This document shows positions 1-10,226 of a stretch of 64,000 nucleotides of DNA, piece by piece. The DNA lies in contig NZ_JADG01000009.1 in NCBI RefSeq assembly GCF_000518265.1, positions 1-64,000 on the forward strand. The letters run 5' to 3'. The stretch's first letter is position 1. Every line of letters starts with the position of its first letter. Made by a program: the position numbers and the translations under genes. Under the pieces are notes generated by a model. The model did not search any database. It saw only the letters and a list, made by a program, of their open reading frames with translations, and was not told the DNA's origin. The stretch is from Actinomadura oligospora ATCC 43269. GTDB taxonomy: Bacteria; Actinomycetota; Actinomycetes; Streptosporangiales; Streptosporangiaceae.

Positions 1-294
1 ACCGGTGACAAGGCGTACTCCTCGCGCGCGATCCGCCGCCACCTGCGCGGCCGGGGGATCGCCGCCACGATTCCTGAGCGCGCCGACCAACAGGCCGGAC
101 GGGCCCGGCAAGGCACCCGCGGCGGACGCCCACCCACCTTCGACCCGGCCCTCTACCGGCGCCGCAACGTCGTCGAACGCTGCATCGGCCGACTCAAGCA
201 ATGGCGAGGCATCGCCACCCGCTACGACAAACTCGCCCGCAACTACCAGGCAGCACTCACCCTGGTCAGCACACTCCTCTGGATCAACACATGA
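1..294 (+). pseudogene. IS5-type transposase, C-terminal fragment (cut by window edge)
   Basis: An open frame enters from the left edge and ends at TGA 292-294. It reads TGDKAYSSRAIRRHL, then VVERCIGRLKQWRGIATRYDK and a closing LTLVSTLLWINT. This is the usual C-terminal part of IS5-family DDE transposases: the GDKAY block, then the conserved region around the last catalytic Glu (NVVERCIGRLK). At least 97 codons are visible; the N-terminal part lies outside the window, so I cannot tell whether the copy is intact. A second unrelated transposase relic follows on the opposite strand, which suggests repeated insertion here. Confidence 0.75.
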
Positions 295-374
295 TCCACC
301 GGACAGGCCCTAGGCGCCGACCGGGCGGGCGGCCCCGCGATGCCCGTCAGCAGGGCAACAGGGAGCTTGGGCAT

Positions 375-510
375 CGCGGGTTGAAGGAGGTGGATGGCTC
401 TGACGGTCGCGGCTATGTGCGCGTAGCAGCGGACTTGTTGGAACCTCTCCTGCTTGAGCTGGGCGTTCGCGCGTTCGCCGGGTGCTCGGCGCTGGGAGTG
501 AGCGCGGTCG
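375..510 (-). pseudogene. Relic of a second DDE transposase (C-terminal piece)
   Basis: On the minus strand the translation contains DRAHSQRRAPGERANAQLK followed by a helix like RCYAHIAATVRAIHLLQ. This resembles the C-terminal end of actinobacterial IS5-group (DDE_Tnp_4 style) transposases, where RAPGERANA-LK surrounds the last acidic residue. No catalytic core, start codon or clear inverted repeat is visible, so it is a decayed remnant. The frame can be extended to 599, but the flanks do not look like transposase. Confidence 0.5.
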
Positions 511-1169
511 GTATTCCTCTGCGACCTGGGTTCGCCAAGACCTCGATTCGGGCTGAGCAGCGGCACGTCCGAGCCTTGGTAGAACCTGTTACGCGACACG
601 CTCGGCCTGAGCCGCCGGGGCTGGCAGCGGCAGGCCGCTTCCCCAACGTCGACGGGCCCTACCGCCCGCCGAGGGGCAGCCCTCCGTCATCTCGACGGGG
701 CACCAGAACCGGCAAACCCTGGCCCACCAGCGACTAAGCGACACGTTTGACGTTCCTGACGCACCGCAGCGTGGTTGAGTTTGCAGTGGCTTCGGTTGGG
801 ACCTTGTCGTACGCGTCTGTCAGCACACGCCGCGTCCACCACGAGTCGTCATCGTGATGGACGGAGACGAGCATTGGAGCTACTGGGTGCGCCGCGCTCT
901 CCATCGCGCGGACAAGTATGGGGCGGCGCAGGCTTCGCGGTTGTCCCGCACAGCAGCGGAAAGTTAACCCGGTGCTGCTCCGCGGATGCGAAGCCTACGA
1001 CCCGGACTTCGCCGTGACCTTTAGCCCCACGGTCGAAGAGCTCGAGCCATCGCCGAGGCCCAGGCACGGCGGGTGTTGGGGTTGGCGAGGCGGTGGGGCG
1101 GGATGAACCCATCGGCCGTGAGGACGGATCCTCAGCTCGGTCGTGATCGTTCAAGCCGGCTGCTCTACG
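511..1169. other. No identifiable gene
   Basis: Several short open frames occur here, but none has a plausible ribosome binding site or a recognisable motif. The stretch lies between transposase relics and the 3' end of the PKS operon and is probably insertion debris. Confidence 0.5.
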
Positions 1170-3797
1170 TCAGAGGCCTTGTTCGAGGAGCAGAGCCTGG
1201 ATGCTGTCCGCCATCTGCGTGGAGTGTTGAGAGATCATGGTGAAGTGGTCGCCCGGGATCTGGGTGGATGCGGTGATCTCCCAGTCGGCGCCCCAGGGTT
1301 CCAGGTCGTTGTCGACCGCCCGCACGTACAACAGGGGTGCGGTGAGAGGGGCCGGTGTCCAGCGGCGGAACAGTCCGCCCAGGTACCAGCCCAGAGCGGT
1401 GGTCTGGCTGTGTCCGGTGGACAGGAAGTCACCGGTCTGCCGCAGCAGGCCGGTGGCGATGACCTGGAGATGATCAGCGATTTCCCACGGGAGTGGTGCG
1501 TCGATGAGCAGGACCGCCGCCGGTGTCGTGCCAGCGGTTTGTTCCAGATGGTGGGCGACGGCGTGGGCGACCCAACCGCCAGAGGACATGCCGGCCAGGA
1601 TGTAGGGCGCTCCGCGCGTCGCGGCATCGGCGTGGTATGCGAGTCCGGTGCAGAGCGTTGGGAGGTCTTCGGGAAGCGGGCCGTGGGTGAATCCGGGGAG
1701 GCGGAGCGCGATGACTTCTCTGCTGTCTCTCAACGCTCGCGTGAGGGCGGCGTAGGTGGAGTCACCGTCGGTCGGGGAGAAGGAGTCGAGGCATACGAGG
1801 GCCGGGGAATGTCCGCTGCGGGAGGCGGGGGCGGCCGGGCGGAGGTGGGTCGGGGCGTGTGGGTGGGGCAGGTCGGTGACGGCGAAGGTGGGGCGTAGAC
1901 GGGCTGCCGCGTAGAGGAGTTCGAGTCCGTGGGCGGCCTTGTGGTCGATGATCGCCTGTTTGAAGATCGTGCCGAGGGTTTCCGGGGCCGCCGGTTGTGG
2001 TCGAGCGGTGACCCAGTACCGCTCGTGCTGGAAGGGGTAGGTGGGCAGGTCCGGTTCCGCGATCGGCCTGGGCGGGTTCGCGGCGGGATCAGAGGGAAGG
2101 CAGACGGCGTCCTCGCCGTCCGCGTCAGGGTTTTGTCGCCCGTCTACCAGAGTGGACAGCCTGTCGAGCAGTGTTCGGCGGTCGCGGGCCACGATCACTG
2201 CATGGTGCTGGAAGCGTGATCGGCATCTGCTGAGGGAGTGCGCCACGTCGGAAAGGTCGGCGTCGGGATGGGCCAGGAGGTGGTCCCGCAGGGCGCCGGC
2301 CTGGGCCCGGAGCGCGGCCGGTGTTTTGGCGGACAGCGGGAACGATGCCGGTTCGGACCTTGCGGGCCAGGCCGGTTTCCTAGTAGGTCGGGGTGGTGTC
2401 GACCGTTCTTCGAGGATGACGTGGGCGTTGGTGCCGGAGATCCCGAAGGCGGATACGGCGGCGCGGCGCGGACGTCCGGTTTCGGGCCATGCCATGGCGG
2501 TGCTGAGGAGCCGGACGGTGCCGTCGGACCAGTCCACGTGCGGGGTGGCGTGGTCGGCGAGGAGGGTTTTGGGGAGATGGCGGCGCCGGATCGCCTCCAC
2601 CATTTTGATGACCCCGGCGACACCTGCTGCGGCTTGGGTGTGCCCGATGTTCGATTTGAGGGAACCCAACCACAGAGGGTGGGCGGCAGGTCTGTCGTTG
2701 CCGTAGGCGGCGATCAGCGCTCGGGCTTCGATCGGGTCGCCGAGTGGGGTCCCGGTCCCGTGGGCTTCGACGGCGTCGATGTCCGCGGGTGCGAGCCGGG
2801 CGTCAGCCAGGGCCGCGCGGATGACCTGCTCCTGAGAGGGGCCGTGGGGTGCGGTCAGCCCGTTGGAGGCGCCGTCCTGATTGACGGCCGACCCACGGAC
2901 GATCGCCAGGATGCGGTGGCCGTTGCGGTGGGCGTCCGACAGGCGTTCCAGGACCAGGACGCCAGCGCCTTCGCTCATGCCCATGCCGTCGGCGGCAGCG
3001 GCGAAGGCCTTACTGCGCCCGTCGACCGCGAGCGCCCGCAGCCGGGAGAACCCAATGAGGGATCGGGGGTCCGCGATGATCGTGGCACCACCGGTGAGCG
3101 CGAGCGTGCATTGTCCTGCTTGGAGGGCTCGGGCGGCCAGGTGGACGGCTACCAGCGATGACGAGCACGCGGTGTCGACGACGAGTGCGGGGCCGCGCAA
3201 CCTGAGGCAGTAGGCGATGCGGCCGGCCGCGACGCTGACTGCTGTCCCGGTCAGGAGGTGGGCGTCCAGGCCCTCGCTGCTGGGGACGTGCGCGCCGTAG
3301 TCGGAGGCGTACACCCCGACGTACACTCCGGTGCTGGTTCCGGCCAGTTCCGCGGGGATGATGCCGGCGTGTTCGAGGGCCTGCCAAGCGACCTCCAGCA
3401 GGAGCCGCTGCTGCGGGTCCATCGCGGTGGCTTCGCGGGGAGAGATGCCGAAGAAGGCGGCGTCGAAACCGGCCGCATCGTCGAGGAACCCGCCAGCGCG
3501 GGTGTAGCAGGTTCCTTGCCGGTCGGGGTCGGGATGGTAGAGCGCGTCCAGATCCCATCCGCGGTCATGGGGCAGCGGGCCGACGACGTCACGCTCAGCG
3601 TCCACGAGATCCCACAGGTCAGCCGAGGACATGACTCCTCCGGGGAACCGGCAACCCATCCCGACGATGGCCACCGCCTCGTCCTGCACCGCGGCGCGGC
3701 TCGGCTCGGCCTGACCGGTCGTCATTCGGCGGAGCCGCTCGTTTTCCAGAAGCGATGCCCGCAGCGCCTCGGTCAGCGCCTTCCTGGTGGCCTTCAC
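1170..3797 (-). CDS. Type I PKS protein: docking helix - KS - thioesterase (no AT, no ACP)
   Basis: An 875-residue protein. It starts at GTG 3797 behind GAGGAGAGG, 19 nt after the stop of the upstream PKS gene; an upstream frame to 3971 would overlap that gene. Residues 1-25 look like an N-terminal docking helix ([18 protein letters not shown]). A complete ketosynthase follows (about 38-465) with DTACSSS Cys211, EAHGTGT His346 and KSNIGH His386. The post-KS linker (about 485-553) runs directly into the post-AT linker ending [10 protein letters not shown] (about 587-596), so the acyltransferase of about 300 residues is missing in frame. No KR, DH or ACP is present. Residues 605-875 form a type I thioesterase with GMSSGG (Ser738), LLIDAP (Asp766) and GDHF (His851). 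By itself the protein cannot select an extender unit or carry a chain. I infer that it works in trans with the AT and ACP of the preceding protein and then releases the product as an acid or lactone. Confidence 0.85.
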   Translation of the reverse strand: MKATRKALTEALRASLLENERLRRMTTGQAEPSRAAVQDEAVAIVGMGCRFPGGVMSSADLWDLVDAERDVVGPLPHDRGWDLDALYHPDPDRQGTCYTRAGGFLDDAAGFDAAFFGISPREATAMDPQQRLLLEVAWQALEHAGIIPAELAGTSTGVYVGVYASDYGAHVPSSEGLDAHLLTGTAVSVAAGRIAYCLRLRGPALVVDTACSSSLVAVHLAARALQAGQCTLALTGGATIIADPRSLIGFSRLRALAVDGRSKAFAAAADGMGMSEGAGVLVLERLSDAHRNGHRILAIVRGSAVNQDGASNGLTAPHGPSQEQVIRAALADARLAPADIDAVEAHGTGTPLGDPIEARALIAAYGNDRPAAHPLWLGSLKSNIGHTQAAAGVAGVIKMVEAIRRRHLPKTLLADHATPHVDWSDGTVRLLSTAMAWPETGRPRRAAVSAFGISGTNAHVILEERSTPPRPTRKPAWPARSEPASFPLSAKTPAALRAQAGALRDHLLAHPDADLSDVAHSLSRCRSRFQHHAVIVARDRRTLLDRLSTLVDGRQNPDADGEDAVCLPSDPAANPPRPIAEPDLPTYPFQHERYWVTARPQPAAPETLGTIFKQAIIDHKAAHGLELLYAAARLRPTFAVTDLPHPHAPTHLRPAAPASRSGHSPALVCLDSFSPTDGDSTYAALTRALRDSREVIALRLPGFTHGPLPEDLPTLCTGLAYHADAATRGAPYILAGMSSGGWVAHAVAHHLEQTAGTTPAAVLLIDAPLPWEIADHLQVIATGLLRQTGDFLSTGHSQTTALGWYLGGLFRRWTPAPLTAPLLYVRAVDNDLEPWGADWEITASTQIPGDHFTMISQHSTQMADSIQALLLEQGL

Positions 3798-3816
3798 GCC
3801 GGTCCTCTCCTCGATC

Positions 3817-6800
3817 TCACCGTCCGGGTCTCTTGCCGTGCTCACGACGGGCGCTCTGGAGCGCGAGCCGGACGAGTTCGTCGGCGTCTGCGTTCCTGAT
3901 GCGGGTCTCCTGCTTAGATTCGTGGGTGTCCGGACGCTTTGCTTCCGGGTGGTCCGGCACCGTCTCGACACGCACGAGGCCGACAGGGGCCGGTCGGGCT
4001 GCGACGTCCGGTGCCGGTGGGCCTGGGGGCTGGGTGGACGCTGTGGCAGCGGATGAGATGGGTTCGGTGGGAGTGGTCCTGCGTGCGCGGGAGGCCAGGT
4101 AAGCGGCCAGGATGCGGGGTGCCGGGTGGTCGAAGATGAGGGTGGGCGGGAGCTTCAGGCCGGTGGCGGCGGTGAGGCGGTTGCGGAGTTCCAGGGCCAT
4201 CAGAGAGTCGAATCCGCATTCCCGGAACGGCCGGTCGGGGTCGATCGCCGAGGAGTCGGTGTGGCCGAGGATCTCGGCAGACTGCGCCAGGACGAGCTCC
4301 AGTGGGCCGACTCCATGCGCGCCGGGTGAATGGAGCGTTGTCCCGGATGTCGATGTATCGGGTGCGGTGGTGGGTGACGCGAGGGCATTGAGGATCGGGG
4401 GAAGGGTGTGTTCCGCGGCCTTGCGACGAAGAACGTCCGGGTTGAGCGGGGCGGGAACGACGACCGGGAGCGCCGTGGCCAGGGCCGCGTCGAACAGCGC
4501 GGTTCCGTGCTCGACGGTGATGGGTGTCAGCCCCGCTCGCGTGAGGTGGCCGATGTCGGTGAGATGTCCGGTCATTCCCGAACGGGACTCCCAAAGCCCC
4601 CAGGGGAGGCTGATCGCGGGGAGTCCCTGCCCGTGGCGCTGGTGGGCGAGGGCGTCGAGGAAGGCGTTGCCTGCGGTGTAGTTGCCTTGACCGCTGTTGC
4701 CGAGAACGCCGAAGACGGAGGAGAACAGCACGAGTGACGCTGTGGGGAGGCGTCGATGGAGGATCCAGGCTCCGTCGATCTTCGCGCGGAGCACGTCGTG
4801 GAGATGCTGTTCGGTGAGTGCGGTGAGGGGCGCGTCGGCCAGGACTCCGGCCGTATGGATGACCGTGGTCACCGGACGGTCGTCCGGGATGTCCGCCAAG
4901 AGGGCGTCGACCTCGGTGGGATCGGCGACATCGCAGGCTTTGATCGTGGCCTGCGCGCCGAGCGATGCCAGGTCGTTGAGGAGTTCTCCGGCTCCGGGAG
5001 CGTCCGGGCCTCTGCGCGAGACGAGCAGGATGCCCTGGGCCTTGTGCTGCGCGGCCAGGTGGCGGGCGACCAGCGCCCCCAGCGTTCCGGTTCCTCCGGT
5101 GATCAGCACGGTCTCCGTGAGGTCCAGCATCGATCCGGCGGCTGCGGCGGAGGGTCGTGCTCGGGGCAGGGGTTCCAGCTGAGGGCCGCGCAGCACGCCG
5201 GCACGCAGCGCGAACTGGTTGTGGTCGGTGTCGGGAAGCCGGGCCAGCCAGGCGGCCAACTGCGTCGGAGGGGCGGTTGCTTCGGTGTCAAGGTCCAGCA
5301 GTAGGTACCGGCCAGGATGCTCTTGCTGTGCGCTGCGTACGAGCCCCCAGAGCGCCGCGTGCGCCAGATCCGGGGCGGGATCGCTCTCACCGGTATTGAC
5401 GGCGCCGCACGTGAGGATGAGGAGTTTTCCCTCAGGCAGCGCGGCGAATGCCTGCAGGACCCTCAAAGCGTCCCGGAGCAAGATGCGAGTGGTGTGGCAC
5501 GGGTCGGCCGTCTCCGGCGACGATGGCGCGGCCCAGAGCGTGAGCTCGTCGTGCCGTCCTTCGACGAGGGACGCTCGGTGGGGGGCGGCGGCCAGGGACT
5601 GCGGGACGTGGCTGTCCGCCAGAACGACCACCGTGCGCGCGTCGCCCGGGATCGGCCCGCCTGGATTCGGCTCACCTGTGGAGAGCACCGGCCAGGCGAG
5701 TCGCAGCAGGTGTTGTGGCGGGATGACATGGTCTTTGGGCCGCAGAGCAATCGCGGCGATCGTGAAGACGGGCGCGCCGGAGGTATCGGTCGCGATCACC
5801 TGATAGGTGTCCGGCCCGATCGGTGCCGCGTGGACTCGCAGCAGCCGCGCTTCGGTCGCCCTTACCTCGACGCCGGTGAAAGTGAACGGTAGCGGCAGCC
5901 CGTCGGTCAACAGCGTCAAAGGGTGCAGGACTGCGTCCAGGACAGTGGGATGGAGCAGGTGGCCGGTGGCCCCGTGCTCGTCCGGTACGGCGACCTCGGC
6001 GTAGGCGTCGGTGCCGCTGGTCCATGCCCGCCTCACCCCTTGGAACGCCGGCCCGTACGACAGCCCCCGCCCGGCCAGGTCGGGGTAGAAGACGCTCATG
6101 TCCAGGCGGTGCGCTCCGCGCGGCGGCCAGGGCGCGCCCGGCGCGTCTGCGCCACCGGTGGCCTGGCCGGCGTCGCCGCCCAGGACGCCGGTGGCGTGGC
6201 GTGTCCAAGGTGCCGTGCCATGGCGGGCGTCCACGGTGAACCCTCCGCTCTCACCGAGGGTGACACGCATCTGGACATCCCCTGCGGAGGGCAGCGAGAG
6301 TGGCGTGATCAGCGACATCTCGGCGATGGCGGTGTAGCCATCGCCGGCGCCGGCGTCGAGCGCGAGACCGAGGAAGACAGTCCCGGGCAGGATCGGGGTT
6401 CCGTCCACGACGTGCTCGGTCAGCCAGGGGTGCGTCGTGGTCGACAGGGTGCTCGAGGACACGCCTCGCTGCGTGCTGCCCGAGGCTCTCATCGCATCCT
6501 GAACCGCCCGCGCGGCGGCTGCAGGGGGCATGTCGGGCGGCGGACGGCGAGCGGATCCGTCACTGATCTGGTAGGGCTGGCGTTGGAAGGGGTACCTGGG
6601 TAGGTCGATGCGTTGGGCGCGGGGGTACAGGGCCGTCCAGTCGGGGCTGGTGCCGCGGGTGTGCAGGGCGGCCAGCGCCGTCGCGACCGCTTCCGAACCG
6701 GGGCGGTCCCTATGGAGCGTTCCGGTGACAACCGCGCTGTCCTCAACCTGGGTGTCGGCGAGGGTCTCGGTGACCGCAGAGATCAGGATGGGGTGCGGCG

Positions 6801-9204
6801 ACACCTCGACGAAGGCACGATGACCGGTGTCGGTCAATGCCCGTACCGTGCGGTGGAACAGCACCGGCTGGCGGAGGTTGCGGTACCAGTAGGCGGCGTC
6901 CATGACCGTGGTGTCCAAGGGCTCGTCGTAAGGCATTCCCGCGACCGTCGAGTAGAACGGCACGTTCGAGGGGCGCGGCCGCAGGCCGCGAAGCCGGTCG
7001 GCGAGTGTGTCCCGGATCTGTTCGACCTGCGGCGAGTGCGAGGCGTAGGACACCGGTACCTGGCGGGCGTGGACTCCTTCGTGTTCGCAATGGACCAGAA
7101 ACTCGGCGACCGCCGCACCGTCGCCCGCAATCGTGGTGTTGGTAGGGCTGTTGACCGTCGCCACGTGCAGTCGTCCGGACCATCCAGCGAGCTGGGGCTT
7201 CAGGTCTTCGGGGCCAAGCCACACCGATGCCATCGCTCCCCGCCCGACCAGGCGCGGCAGCTCCCGGCTTCGCAGCGCGACGGTCCGCGCAGCGTCCTCC
7301 AATGACAGCGCACCTGCCACATAGGCGGCGGCGATCTCCCCTTGGGAATGGCCCACCACCGCGCCGGGGACGATGCCGAACGCTCGCCAGAGCGCGGCGA
7401 GGGAGGCCATCACGGCGAACAGCGCGGGTTGGACGACGTCCACCCGGTCCAGTGGCGGCGTCCCCTCCTTGCCATGCAGGACGTCGATGACCGACCAGCC
7501 GGTGAACGGGATGAGTGCTCGGTCGCAGTCCTCCAGCGCTGCGGCGAAGGCGGGCGACCACGCGTACAGGTCACGGCCCATCTCCGGATACTGTGCGCCC
7601 TGGCCCGGGAACACGAACACAGGGCCAGCAGCACCTGGATCCGTGGACATGCCACCCACCACACGCGGATGCGGGTGTCCGGCCGACAGCGCCGCCAGGG
7701 CATCCAGCAGTATCTCCCGCGCCGCTCCGTCGGCTGCCGGCGCTGTCACCACGGCCCGATGCCTCAGCTGGTTGCGTGTGGTCGCCAGGGAGAGGGCCAG
7801 GTCGTGCAGGTCGATGTGAGGGCGGGCAGCCAGGTGGTCGTGGAGCCGCCCCGCTTGGGCGACCAGGGCGTCGGGGCAGTGGGCCGACAACGGCCACAAC
7901 AACGGTGAGGCCGTCGCGCAGCGACCGGGTGCCTCACCGACGATCATGTGGGCGTTGGCGCCACCGATGCCGAGTGAGGAAACCCCGGCGACCAGCGGCA
8001 TGCTGGAGCGCGGCCAATCACAAGCCGACGTCTGGACGCGCACCCCCAGAGCTTCCAGCGGCAGGTCCGGGGGCGCGGCCTCGAAGTTGAGGCCGGGCGG
8101 GATCCTCCGATGCGCGATGGCCAGCAACGTCTTCATCAGCCCGGTGATCCCGGCCGCACCCTCCAGGTGGCCCACATTGGTCTTGGCCGAGCCGACCAGC
8201 AGGGGCGCATCCGCACGGCGGCCGAACACCGCGGCCAACGCACGGGCCTCCGCCCGGTCACCGAGGCGGGTGCCGCTGCCATGCGCTTCGACGTATTGCA
8301 CCCGCGCCGGAGCGATGCCCGCCCGGGCGCAGGCCTGCCGGATGGCCTGCTCCTGCCCGTCCGCGCTGGGCGCCGTCAGATGCGGCCCCGATCCCCCATG
8401 GGTCACCGCGCTGCCCAGGATCACGCCGTAGACGCGATCACCGTCACCGAGCGCTTCCTCCAGTCGTTTGAGAACCACCAGCCCGCCGCCCTCACCATGC
8501 ACATAGCCGTTGGCACGCGCGTCGAAGGCGAAGCACCGGCCTTCGCGGGACAGCACCCCGAAACGCGCCATGCTCACCTCGGCGTCGGGGCTGAGGTTCA
8601 AATGCACCCCTCCGGCCAGCGCTACCGACGCCTCGCCCCGGCGCAGCGACTCGGCCGCCAGATGCACCGCGACCAGCGAGGACGCCTGACCGGTGTCCAC
8701 CACCATGCTCGGACCGCACAGCCCCAGCACGTAGGACACACGGTTGGCGATCATGCCGCGTTGAGTGCCGGTCACGGTATGAGCAGTGCTCTCCTGAACG
8801 GACACCAGGGCCGCGTAGTCGTCGCGCATTGCGCCGATGAACACCCCGGCCGGGGCACCCCGGAGGATCGCGGGAGCAATCCGCGCGTCCTCCAGGGCCT
8901 CCCACGCCAGCTCGAGCGTCAGCCGCTGCTGCGGATCCATCGCCCGCGCCTCCCGCGGGGACAGAGCGAAGAAATCCGCGTCGAAGCCGTCGGCATCGGC
9001 CAGCCGAGCATGGTGACGGAGCGCCTCTCGCTGCTCGGGCGGCAACCCGAGGCTCTCGGGAAACCGTTCCTTCCACAGCGGTTCCGGCATCTGGGTGACC
9101 TCGTCCCCACCAGCGGCCAGCACCTCCCAGAACGCCTCCGGGCCATCGATTCCGCCCGGGAGGCGACAGGACATGCCGATGATGGCGATCTCCCCCGACG
9201 GCAT
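3817..9204 (-). CDS. Type I PKS: KSQ - AT(methylmalonyl) - DH - KR - ACP
   Basis: A 1795-residue protein from ATG 9204 (AGAGGAAA upstream), 13 nt after the EF-hand gene. The KS domain (about 5-425) has DTGQASS where DTACSSS is normal: Gln173 replaces the catalytic Cys, while His308 and His346 remain. This is the hallmark of KSQ, which decarboxylates a malonyl-type group to make the starter. The AT (about 528-830) has GHSQG (Ser620) and YASH (720-723), the signature of methylmalonyl-CoA selection. The DH (about 920-1155) keeps [10 protein letters not shown] (His931) and HPTVLD (Asp1090). The KR keeps GGTGTLG (1370-1376), FSS and GNYTAGN (Tyr1509); the LDD marker reads LAD, so stereochemistry is unclear. 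The ACP has GFDSLM (Ser1667). The last ~60 residues look like a C-terminal docking region. A loading module with intact DH and KR is unusual, because a plain propionyl starter offers them no beta-keto substrate. Confidence 0.88.
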   Translation of the reverse strand: MPSGEIAIIGMSCRLPGGIDGPEAFWEVLAAGGDEVTQMPEPLWKERFPESLGLPPEQREALRHHARLADADGFDADFFALSPREARAMDPQQRLTLELAWEALEDARIAPAILRGAPAGVFIGAMRDDYAALVSVQESTAHTVTGTQRGMIANRVSYVLGLCGPSMVVDTGQASSLVAVHLAAESLRRGEASVALAGGVHLNLSPDAEVSMARFGVLSREGRCFAFDARANGYVHGEGGGLVVLKRLEEALGDGDRVYGVILGSAVTHGGSGPHLTAPSADGQEQAIRQACARAGIAPARVQYVEAHGSGTRLGDRAEARALAAVFGRRADAPLLVGSAKTNVGHLEGAAGITGLMKTLLAIAHRRIPPGLNFEAAPPDLPLEALGVRVQTSACDWPRSSMPLVAGVSSLGIGGANAHMIVGEAPGRCATASPLLWPLSAHCPDALVAQAGRLHDHLAARPHIDLHDLALSLATTRNQLRHRAVVTAPAADGAAREILLDALAALSAGHPHPRVVGGMSTDPGAAGPVFVFPGQGAQYPEMGRDLYAWSPAFAAALEDCDRALIPFTGWSVIDVLHGKEGTPPLDRVDVVQPALFAVMASLAALWRAFGIVPGAVVGHSQGEIAAAYVAGALSLEDAARTVALRSRELPRLVGRGAMASVWLGPEDLKPQLAGWSGRLHVATVNSPTNTTIAGDGAAVAEFLVHCEHEGVHARQVPVSYASHSPQVEQIRDTLADRLRGLRPRPSNVPFYSTVAGMPYDEPLDTTVMDAAYWYRNLRQPVLFHRTVRALTDTGHRAFVEVSPHPILISAVTETLADTQVEDSAVVTGTLHRDRPGSEAVATALAALHTRGTSPDWTALYPRAQRIDLPRYPFQRQPYQISDGSARRPPPDMPPAAAARAVQDAMRASGSTQRGVSSSTLSTTTHPWLTEHVVDGTPILPGTVFLGLALDAGAGDGYTAIAEMSLITPLSLPSAGDVQMRVTLGESGGFTVDARHGTAPWTRHATGVLGGDAGQATGGADAPGAPWPPRGAHRLDMSVFYPDLAGRGLSYGPAFQGVRRAWTSGTDAYAEVAVPDEHGATGHLLHPTVLDAVLHPLTLLTDGLPLPFTFTGVEVRATEARLLRVHAAPIGPDTYQVIATDTSGAPVFTIAAIALRPKDHVIPPQHLLRLAWPVLSTGEPNPGGPIPGDARTVVVLADSHVPQSLAAAPHRASLVEGRHDELTLWAAPSSPETADPCHTTRILLRDALRVLQAFAALPEGKLLILTCGAVNTGESDPAPDLAHAALWGLVRSAQQEHPGRYLLLDLDTEATAPPTQLAAWLARLPDTDHNQFALRAGVLRGPQLEPLPRARPSAAAAGSMLDLTETVLITGGTGTLGALVARHLAAQHKAQGILLVSRRGPDAPGAGELLNDLASLGAQATIKACDVADPTEVDALLADIPDDRPVTTVIHTAGVLADAPLTALTEQHLHDVLRAKIDGAWILHRRLPTASLVLFSSVFGVLGNSGQGNYTAGNAFLDALAHQRHGQGLPAISLPWGLWESRSGMTGHLTDIGHLTRAGLTPITVEHGTALFDAALATALPVVVPAPLNPDVLRRKAAEHTLPPILNALASPTTAPDTSTSGTTLHSPGAHGVGPLELVLAQSAEILGHTDSSAIDPDRPFRECGFDSLMALELRNRLTAATGLKLPPTLIFDHPAPRILAAYLASRARRTTPTEPISSAATASTQPPGPPAPDVAARPAPVGLVRVETVPDHPEAKRPDTHESKQETRIRNADADELVRLALQSARREHGKRPGR

Positions 9205-9217
9205 TCCCGGGTTTCCT

Positions 9218-9772
9218 CTACGCCGCGGATCCCTCGGGGTCCCCGAGGAGCCGGCTTCCCGGCGCGTCCGGGTCCCCGCTGAAGAAGTACTCGTGGATCG
9301 CGAGCCGGAACTCCCCGCCGTCGACGACGCCGTTGCCGTCGCGGTCCAGCAACCGGAACGCCGCGTCCGCCTGGGCCCGGCTCCCGCCGAAGGACTCGTA
9401 GAAGCGGGCGAACTCATCCGGCGACAGGACCCCGTCCCCATTGGCGTCCAGCGATCGGAGCATCACATCGACCATGTGCAGGACGAAGGTCGACCCCGAC
9501 GGGTCACCAGGCCTCAGGCCCAGGATCGCCGTCGCCCACTGATCGATGTCCAGGCGGCCGGCCGACTCGATTCCCGCTGCCTGGGCCACCTCGCCCCAGA
9601 ACGCCTGCGAGCCTCGAAGCAGGCTCGCGCTGTCGGTGGCGTCCTGACCGAGCCGTCCCGCGATCACCCGAGCATGGGTCTCGAAGTCTCCACGATCGAG
9701 AAAACCATCCTTATTGTGGTCATAGTAGCCAAAGACCCGGCGAATCTTCCATTCTCGAATATCCAGAGACAA
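9218..9772 (-). CDS. Calerythrin-like EF-hand calcium-binding protein, first gene of the PKS operon
   Basis: A 184-residue protein. I place the start at TTG 9772, preceded by AAGGAAGG, which gives MSLDIREWKIRRVF and then the first EF-hand, matching the length and layout of calerythrin. Three canonical loops are visible: DHNKDGFLDRGDF near residue 16, LDANGDGVLSPDEF near 110, and LDRDGNGVVDGGEF near 145. A degenerate fourth hand probably lies around residues 60-85. The C-terminus (AIHEYFFSGDP) resembles the family end. A longer frame reaches 10078, but its extra residues look random and lower in GC. The 13-nt gap to the KSQ gene implies co-transcription. Calcium binding is secure from motifs; a role in regulating or scaffolding the synthase is inference only. 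Confidence 0.85.
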   Translation of the reverse strand: MSLDIREWKIRRVFGYYDHNKDGFLDRGDFETHARVIAGRLGQDATDSASLLRGSQAFWGEVAQAAGIESAGRLDIDQWATAILGLRPGDPSGSTFVLHMVDVMLRSLDANGDGVLSPDEFARFYESFGGSRAQADAAFRLLDRDGNGVVDGGEFRLAIHEYFFSGDPDAPGSRLLGDPEGSAA

Positions 9773-10226
9773 GGCCGGACATCCTTCCTTGAGATTTCCT
9801 GCCTCCACACTAGGTTCGCCACGAGATTCCCCCCATAGACCGAAGAGCCATATCCGGATGCCCGAAGAGGCGAGAAGAATCCACCCAATACCGAAAGGAA
9901 GATCCGCCCCAGATAGGCATTCCCGTAGCCAAATACCAGGAAAGAGGGATATGCACTTCTCGGCAGCTTCGGTAGGCGGCCCGCGCCTTCTCCATCTGGC
10001 TGATCGCAGAGCCGAATCCGCCAGCTGCGGCCCGGGCGGTTGCCCGAGCTTCTCCTCCCACAGGTACGCCAGCGGCACCTCACCGCCCCGGAATGCTGCT
10101 CCTTGTCACACACCTTCGCGGCCAGCCACAACACTGCCTTAGGCGGACTCGGCGGGTCCGCAATCCCAGATTGCCTGCAATAACTTGCGATTTCTCTGTG
10201 ACGGGTGGCCAGGTTGATCTTCCGTG
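9773..10226. other. Gap upstream of PKS operon; no gene recognised
   Basis: This stretch, parts of it less GC-rich than its surroundings, separates the EF-hand gene from 10227-11651, which is on the same strand. Overlapping minus-strand frames cross it but show no motif. The PKS operon promoter should lie here; I could not pick -35/-10 boxes with confidence. Confidence 0.4.

Noticed and set aside
9773..10134. N-terminal extension of the EF-hand protein or a separate gene
   Set aside because: Residues upstream of TTG 9772 look random and the TTG start aligns with the normal calerythrin start.
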